Below are positions 60,022-64,000 of a stretch of DNA of 64,000 nt, one piece after another (position 1 is the first letter of the stretch; each line of letters starts with the position of its first letter). This DNA comes from Octadecabacter temperatus (GTDB lineage Bacteria; Pseudomonadota; Alphaproteobacteria; Rhodobacterales; Rhodobacteraceae): contig NZ_CP012160.1 of the NCBI RefSeq assembly GCF_001187845.1, positions 2,790,001 to 2,854,000 of the forward strand. The letters run 5' to 3'. The notes under the pieces are model-generated. The model was given only the letters and a program-made list of their open reading frames with translations, did not search any database and was not told where the DNA came from. The position numbers and the translations under genes are program-made.

Positions 60022-61488
60022 ATGCAGTTTCTAAGACGTAGCCTGGTTGGTATTTTTCTGTTGGCGCTTACGCTGGCCTTGTTCGCGTGGGCGGGTAACA
60101 CCGTGCGCCTCGCGGTGAATGAACGCATGAACGCTGAACCACGTAGCTTCCCGCAGCGCGAACGTGTGCTGTCTGTAAACGTGGTAACGGTGACGCCTGA
60201 AATGATTGCGCCAGAATTGGTTGTCTTCGGAGAGTTGAACAGCGCCAACACCTTCGCATTGCGTGCGCTGTCGGGTGGCACCGTTCTAGAAGTTTCGCCA
60301 AACTTTGTGGATGGCGGGCGCGTTGAGGAAGGCGAGTTGATCGTCAAGATTGACCCACGCGACGCGCAATCCGCACGGGATCGCATAGCGGCTGATTTAC
60401 GCGACGCTGAAGCAGAGGTTCGTGACGCAGATCGCGCGCTGATTTTGGAAGGCGATGAAGTTGCTGCCGCCGAACAACAGGCCGTTTTGCGCCAACAGGC
60501 ACTGACCCGTCAAAACGATCTGTCATCACGTGGAGTTGGCACCGCTGCGGCCGTCGAAACCGCAGAGCTCGCCCTGTCCGGCGCGAACCAAGCCGTCCTG
60601 TCGCGCCGCCAAGTTCTTGCGCAGGCGCAGGCGCGTTTAGATCAAGCGGCAACTCGATTGGACCGTGCGCGCCTAAACCTAGAGGATGCGGATCGCGTCG
60701 TCGCGGACACCGAGATCTTCGCGCCGTTTTCTGGCACCCTAACTGATGTGAATATTGCACAAGGTGTACGCGTTACATCAAACGAGCACTTGGGCGATCT
60801 GGTTGAAAATGACAAACTCGAAGTGTCCTTTCGCCTTTCCACAGTTCAATATGCACGACTGACAGGGGAAGACGGCACGCTTGGCAACGCTGACGTCGTC
60901 GTTTCGCTTGATGCACAAGACCTGCGTTTAGAAGCGACGGGCCAGATCACACGCGAAAGCGCAAATGTGGGCGACGGACAAACAGGGCGATTGTTGTTTG
61001 CACGTCTCGATACTGCAGCTGGCCTTCGCTCGGGCGATTTTGTGACGGTCACTGTAACCGAACCAGAACTGCGCGGCGTTGCGATGGTTCCATCTACCGC
61101 CGTGGGGTCGAACAGCAGCGTTTTGTTACTCGCAGACGGCAATCGTCTTGCAGAAATCCCCGTCGAGGTTTTGCGCAGACAAGGAGACGATGAAATTATA
61201 CGTGCGCCTTCGCTTTATGGCCAACAGATTGTCGCGGAACGCTCGCCGCTATTGGGCGCAGGAATCGCGGTGCAACCGATCGATCCGAATGCGACCGCTG
61301 AACCTGCAACGCCTGCCGCACCACTAGAGATGATCGCCCTTGACCCAGAACGCCGCGCGCGGTTGATCGAATTTGTCGAAGGGTCACGTATGCCACCGCC
61401 GGTCAAAACGCGCACCCTTGGGCAGCTAGAGCAAGACGAAGTGCCCGCCGACGTTGTGAACCGCCTCGAAGATCGGATGGGGACCTAA
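60022..61488 (+). CDS. RND efflux periplasmic adaptor (membrane fusion protein)
   Basis: The 488-residue protein has an N-terminal membrane anchor (about 8-26) and a split lipoyl/barrel-sandwich domain (LSGGTVLEVSPNFVDGGRVEEGELIVKIDP ... DTEIFAPFSGTLTDVNIAQGVRV). A helical hairpin (about 115-215) with heptads lies between, then a beta-barrel and membrane-proximal domain. A C-terminal extension of about 60 residues is unusual. It is the HlyD-type adaptor for the pump gene three bases downstream. Substrate unknown. Confidence 0.92.
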   Translation: MQFLRRSLVGIFLLALTLALFAWAGNTVRLAVNERMNAEPRSFPQRERVLSVNVVTVTPEMIAPELVVFGELNSANTFALRALSGGTVLEVSPNFVDGGRVEEGELIVKIDPRDAQSARDRIAADLRDAEAEVRDADRALILEGDEVAAAEQQAVLRQQALTRQNDLSSRGVGTAAAVETAELALSGANQAVLSRRQVLAQAQARLDQAATRLDRARLNLEDADRVVADTEIFAPFSGTLTDVNIAQGVRVTSNEHLGDLVENDKLEVSFRLSTVQYARLTGEDGTLGNADVVVSLDAQDLRLEATGQITRESANVGDGQTGRLLFARLDTAAGLRSGDFVTVTVTEPELRGVAMVPSTAVGSNSSVLLLADGNRLAEIPVEVLRRQGDDEIIRAPSLYGQQIVAERSPLLGAGIAVQPIDPNATAEPATPAAPLEMIALDPERRARLIEFVEGSRMPPPVKTRTLGQLEQDEVPADVVNRLEDRMGT

Positions 61489-61491
61489 TTC

Positions 61492-64000
61492 ATGATAAGC
61501 GGCATCCTTTCATACATGACCCGACACCGGACCGCCGCGAACCTTCTTATGGTGATCGTGTTGGCGGCTGGTTTTGCCGCCTATCCCAAGATGCGCGCGC
61601 AGTTCTTCCCTGATGTGATTGTCGACAACGTTTCTGTCACGGTCCAATGGTCAGGTGCCGGTGCAGAAGATGTGGACGATGCGATTGTGCAAGTTTTGCA
61701 GCCCGCGTTGCTTGGCGTTGAAGGCGTGACAAATACATTTTCCACCTCATCCGAGGGGTCTGCGCGGATTTCAATGGAGTTCTCGCCCGGTTGGGACATG
61801 GCTAAGGCCACCGAAGACGTGCAGTTGGCCGTTGATGCCACATCGAACCTGCCCGATGATGCAGAAGATCCGAACGTGCGGCGCGGGCAATGGTCTGACC
61901 GCGTGACGGATGTTGTTATCACCGGTCCCGTTGCGCCCGACCAGTTGGGCCGTTTTGCCGATGAATTTAGCGTACGTTTGTTTGCACAAGGCGTGACGCG
62001 CACCACCATTCGCGGGGTCGCAGCACCTTCTACGATTATCGAAGTGCCGTCCCTCGCGTTGATCCAAAACGATATATCAATGGCAGATATTTCTGCCGCG
62101 ATAGCTGAGGAAGTGAACGCAGATCCTGCGGGCGATGTAACAAGTTCAGCACGCGTGCGCACAGGTGTCGAGAAGCGAACCGCCGACGAGATTGAATCAA
62201 TTGTCCTACGTACGGACGAAACCGGCGCGACCCTATTGATTGGCGATATCGCAAAGGTGTTTGTCGAAGGGGTTGATCGTGAACGCGCCTATTTTGTCGG
62301 CGACGACCCCGCCATCACCATCCGCGTGGATCGTGCCGCGACGGGCGACGCCATCAAGGTACAAGCCACCGTTGAAGAGGTTGCTGAAGCCTACGCTGCA
62401 ACCCTACCTGCTGGGTCCAGCATCGAACTTATCCGCGCACGCGCTGAACTGATTACGGGACGTTTGACGATCCTTTATGAAAACGCGCTGATGGGGCTAG
62501 GGCTGGTTGTTACGCTGCTGTTCTTGTTCCTGAACGCGCGTACCGCTTTTTGGGTTGCGGCGGGTATTCCTGTTGCGATGTGTGGTGCGATTGCGCTGAT
62601 GTATGCGGCAGGGCTGACGATCAATATGATCTCGCTTTTCGCGTTGATTATCACGCTTGGTATTGTTGTTGATGACGCGATTGTCGTGGGCGAACATGCC
62701 GATTACCGGTTTAGAAAACTGGGTGAAAGTCCCGCTGACGCCGCAGAAAACGCGGCCAAGAAGATGTTTAGTCCGGTGTTTTCAGCAACCATAACAACGA
62801 TCATCGCGTTCTTTGGCTTGGTCGTCATTGGCGGGCGGTTTGGAGATTTGATCGCGGATATTCCGTTCACTGTGATCGTCGTTCTCATCGCATCTTTGAT
62901 CGAATGTTTCTTCATTCTGCCGCACCACATGAACAAGGCATTGTCCCATGCAGGCGGTAAGAAGTGGTATGATGCGCCGTCGCGTTTCGTGAACATTGGG
63001 TTTGACTGGTTTAAGCTCCATGTGTTCCGCCCGTTTATGGCTGGCGTGATTTGGGCGCGTTATCCAGTTTTGGCGCTTGCGATTGTTTTGCTGTCATTCC
63101 AAGCCGCATCCTTCATTCGGGGTGATGTCCAGTGGCGGTTCTTCAACTCGCCCGAGCAAGGCAGCGTCACCGCCAATTTCGCCATGCTGCCCGGTGCGAC
63201 CCGCGAAGACACGTTGGAAATGATGGCGTCCCTGCAAGAGATCACACAGGCCGTCGGAGCGGAATATGAAGCCGAGCATGGCGTCAATCCGTTGGACTAC
63301 GTGATTGCGGAAATCGGCGGAAATTCTGGGCGCGGGATTGCAGGAACTGAAAACAAAGACGCCGACCAATTGGGCGCCATCGCAATTGAACTGATTGATG
63401 CGGACAGTCGCCCGTATTCTAGCTTTGCCTTTATTTCTGACCTGCAAGAACGGGTGGTCCGCCATCCGATGTTAGAGACAGTTTCATTCCGTCGCTTTGG
63501 CAGCGGGCCCGGCGGGGATGACATCGACATTCAGCTTTTCGGTGCCTCCTCCGATATCCTCAAAGCCGCAGCCGAAGCCCTAAAAACCGAACTGACGCAG
63601 TTCGGCGAGGTGTCAGCGGTTGAGGATTCACTGGCCTATGACAAAGAAGAACTGATTTTGGAGCTAACCCCGCAAGGTCAGGCCCTTGGTTTCACCATTG
63701 ATGGTCTTGGGCGCGTGTTACGTAACCGTCTGGGCGGCATCGAGGCGGCGACCTATCCGGATGGTCCGCGATCTGCGACGATCCGTGTTGAGCTGCCCAA
63801 TGGAGAGCTAACAGCGGACTTCCTTGATCGCACGCAAATGCGCGCAACGTCAGGTGCCTATGTTCCGCTGGCCGACATCGTGACAGTGCAATCACGCACC
63901 GGGTTTTCTACGGTTAACCGCGAGAATGGCGTTCAGCTGATTTCGGTGACAGGCGATTTGACGGATGACGACGCGGATCGCGCGGCAGAAATTCAAACGC
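61492..64000 (+). CDS. RND efflux pump permease, N-terminal part
   Basis: The frame is open from the ATG to the window edge (836 codons), lacking the C-terminal end. It begins MISGILSYMTRHRTAANLLMVIVLAAGFAAYPKMR and has a porter domain. The proton-relay helix LGIVVDDAIVVGEH follows, with Asp394-Asp395, equivalent to the paired Asp of AcrB. The second porter half starts near 540. It is co-transcribed with the adaptor. Members of this branch export lipophilic compounds or drugs; the substrate is not predictable. Confidence 0.93.
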   Translation, partial: MISGILSYMTRHRTAANLLMVIVLAAGFAAYPKMRAQFFPDVIVDNVSVTVQWSGAGAEDVDDAIVQVLQPALLGVEGVTNTFSTSSEGSARISMEFSPGWDMAKATEDVQLAVDATSNLPDDAEDPNVRRGQWSDRVTDVVITGPVAPDQLGRFADEFSVRLFAQGVTRTTIRGVAAPSTIIEVPSLALIQNDISMADISAAIAEEVNADPAGDVTSSARVRTGVEKRTADEIESIVLRTDETGATLLIGDIAKVFVEGVDRERAYFVGDDPAITIRVDRAATGDAIKVQATVEEVAEAYAATLPAGSSIELIRARAELITGRLTILYENALMGLGLVVTLLFLFLNARTAFWVAAGIPVAMCGAIALMYAAGLTINMISLFALIITLGIVVDDAIVVGEHADYRFRKLGESPADAAENAAKKMFSPVFSATITTIIAFFGLVVIGGRFGDLIADIPFTVIVVLIASLIECFFILPHHMNKALSHAGGKKWYDAPSRFVNIGFDWFKLHVFRPFMAGVIWARYPVLALAIVLLSFQAASFIRGDVQWRFFNSPEQGSVTANFAMLPGATREDTLEMMASLQEITQAVGAEYEAEHGVNPLDYVIAEIGGNSGRGIAGTENKDADQLGAIAIELIDADSRPYSSFAFISDLQERVVRHPMLETVSFRRFGSGPGGDDIDIQLFGASSDILKAAAEALKTELTQFGEVSAVEDSLAYDKEELILELTPQGQALGFTIDGLGRVLRNRLGGIEAATYPDGPRSATIRVELPNGELTADFLDRTQMRATSGAYVPLADIVTVQSRTGFSTVNRENGVQLISVTGDLTDDDADRAAEIQT

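Noticed and set aside
1..64000. tRNA or rRNA genes
   Set aside because: I saw no cloverleaf with a CCA-proximal acceptor or T-loop consensus, and no rRNA-like stretch. A covariance-model scan would settle it.
1..64000. Insertion sequences, prophage or toxin-antitoxin pairs
   Set aside because: No transposase, integrase, phage structural gene or terminal inverted repeat was found; the stand-alone GIY-YIG gene is the only nuclease of possible mobile origin.

Overview
The window reads as chromosomal core DNA of a marine alphaproteobacterium of the Rhodobacteraceae (Roseobacter-type). The markers for this are the dnaX-ybaB-recR order, a TrcR/DUF1013 regulator, COQ9, an ethylmalonyl-CoA-pathway malyl-CoA lyase, a plant-type glutamate-cysteine ligase, a DUF4175/TIGR02302 protein and an RpoE-ChrR singlet-oxygen module. 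I see no rRNA, tRNA, prophage, insertion sequence or CRISPR. Coding density is high, and many neighbouring genes overlap by ATGA or TAATG. The family placement is inferred from gene content only.

Layout. 1-1.2 kb: dnaX (3' end), ybaB, recR. 1.2-6.5 kb, minus strand: a methyltransferase, TrcR, an arginine-deiminase-fold enzyme, a quinone oxidoreductase coupled to COQ9; RNase T2 lies on the plus strand among them. 6.5-12 kb: rpsU, an unknown gene, a divergent Lrp-type regulator and ald, mscL, a YtoQ protein, a methyltransferase divergent from a LysR regulator, and an orphan Flp-type pilin. 12-19 kb: pheS-(GIY-YIG)-(ASCH)-pheT, rpmI-rplT and pyk, all on the minus strand. 19-23.3 kb: N-formylglutamate amidohydrolase with DUF1244, a small unknown, and a large BON-repeat OmpA protein followed by a membrane-anchored helix-hairpin-helix protein. 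23.4-26.3 kb: dgcN-dgcA-D-amino-acid aminotransferase, a D-glutamate/D-amino-acid catabolic unit, divergent from mcl1 (26.5-27.5 kb).

27.7-34.1 kb is the most coherent system. A six-gene minus-strand operon (FAD oxidoreductase, DUF1365, cyclopropane-fatty-acid-synthase-type methyltransferase, short-chain dehydrogenase, a TspO-like membrane protein, DUF2177) faces rpoE-chrR. Near-consensus sigma-E promoters (TGATCC-N18-TAa) point both ways from a shared 60-bp region. ChrR is expected to hold RpoE inactive until singlet oxygen appears; RpoE then drives both its own operon and a membrane-lipid modification operon resembling the furan-fatty-acid genes of Rhodobacter. A fasciclin-domain gene follows.

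34.8-35.35 kb is the only long gene-free stretch and carries seven perfect copies of an 11-bp repeat. 35.3-45.6 kb: accA with a secreted unknown; ftsE-ftsX-plsC-flavoprotein-unknown; a zinc-ribbon membrane protein convergent with a DUF4175 protein; and argH-lipoprotein-lysA. 47-52 kb: TlpA thioredoxin, a Crp/Fnr-type regulator divergent from a four-helix membrane protein, a second OmpA/BON protein with its coiled-coil partner, and ubiA back to back with rsmE. 53.3-59.9 kb: gshA; pyrB-PH protein-tail-anchored protein-pseudo-dihydroorotase-plsY; then a degenerate family-4 uracil-DNA-glycosylase-like gene coupled to moaB. 60-64 kb: an RND efflux adaptor and the first 836 codons of its pump.
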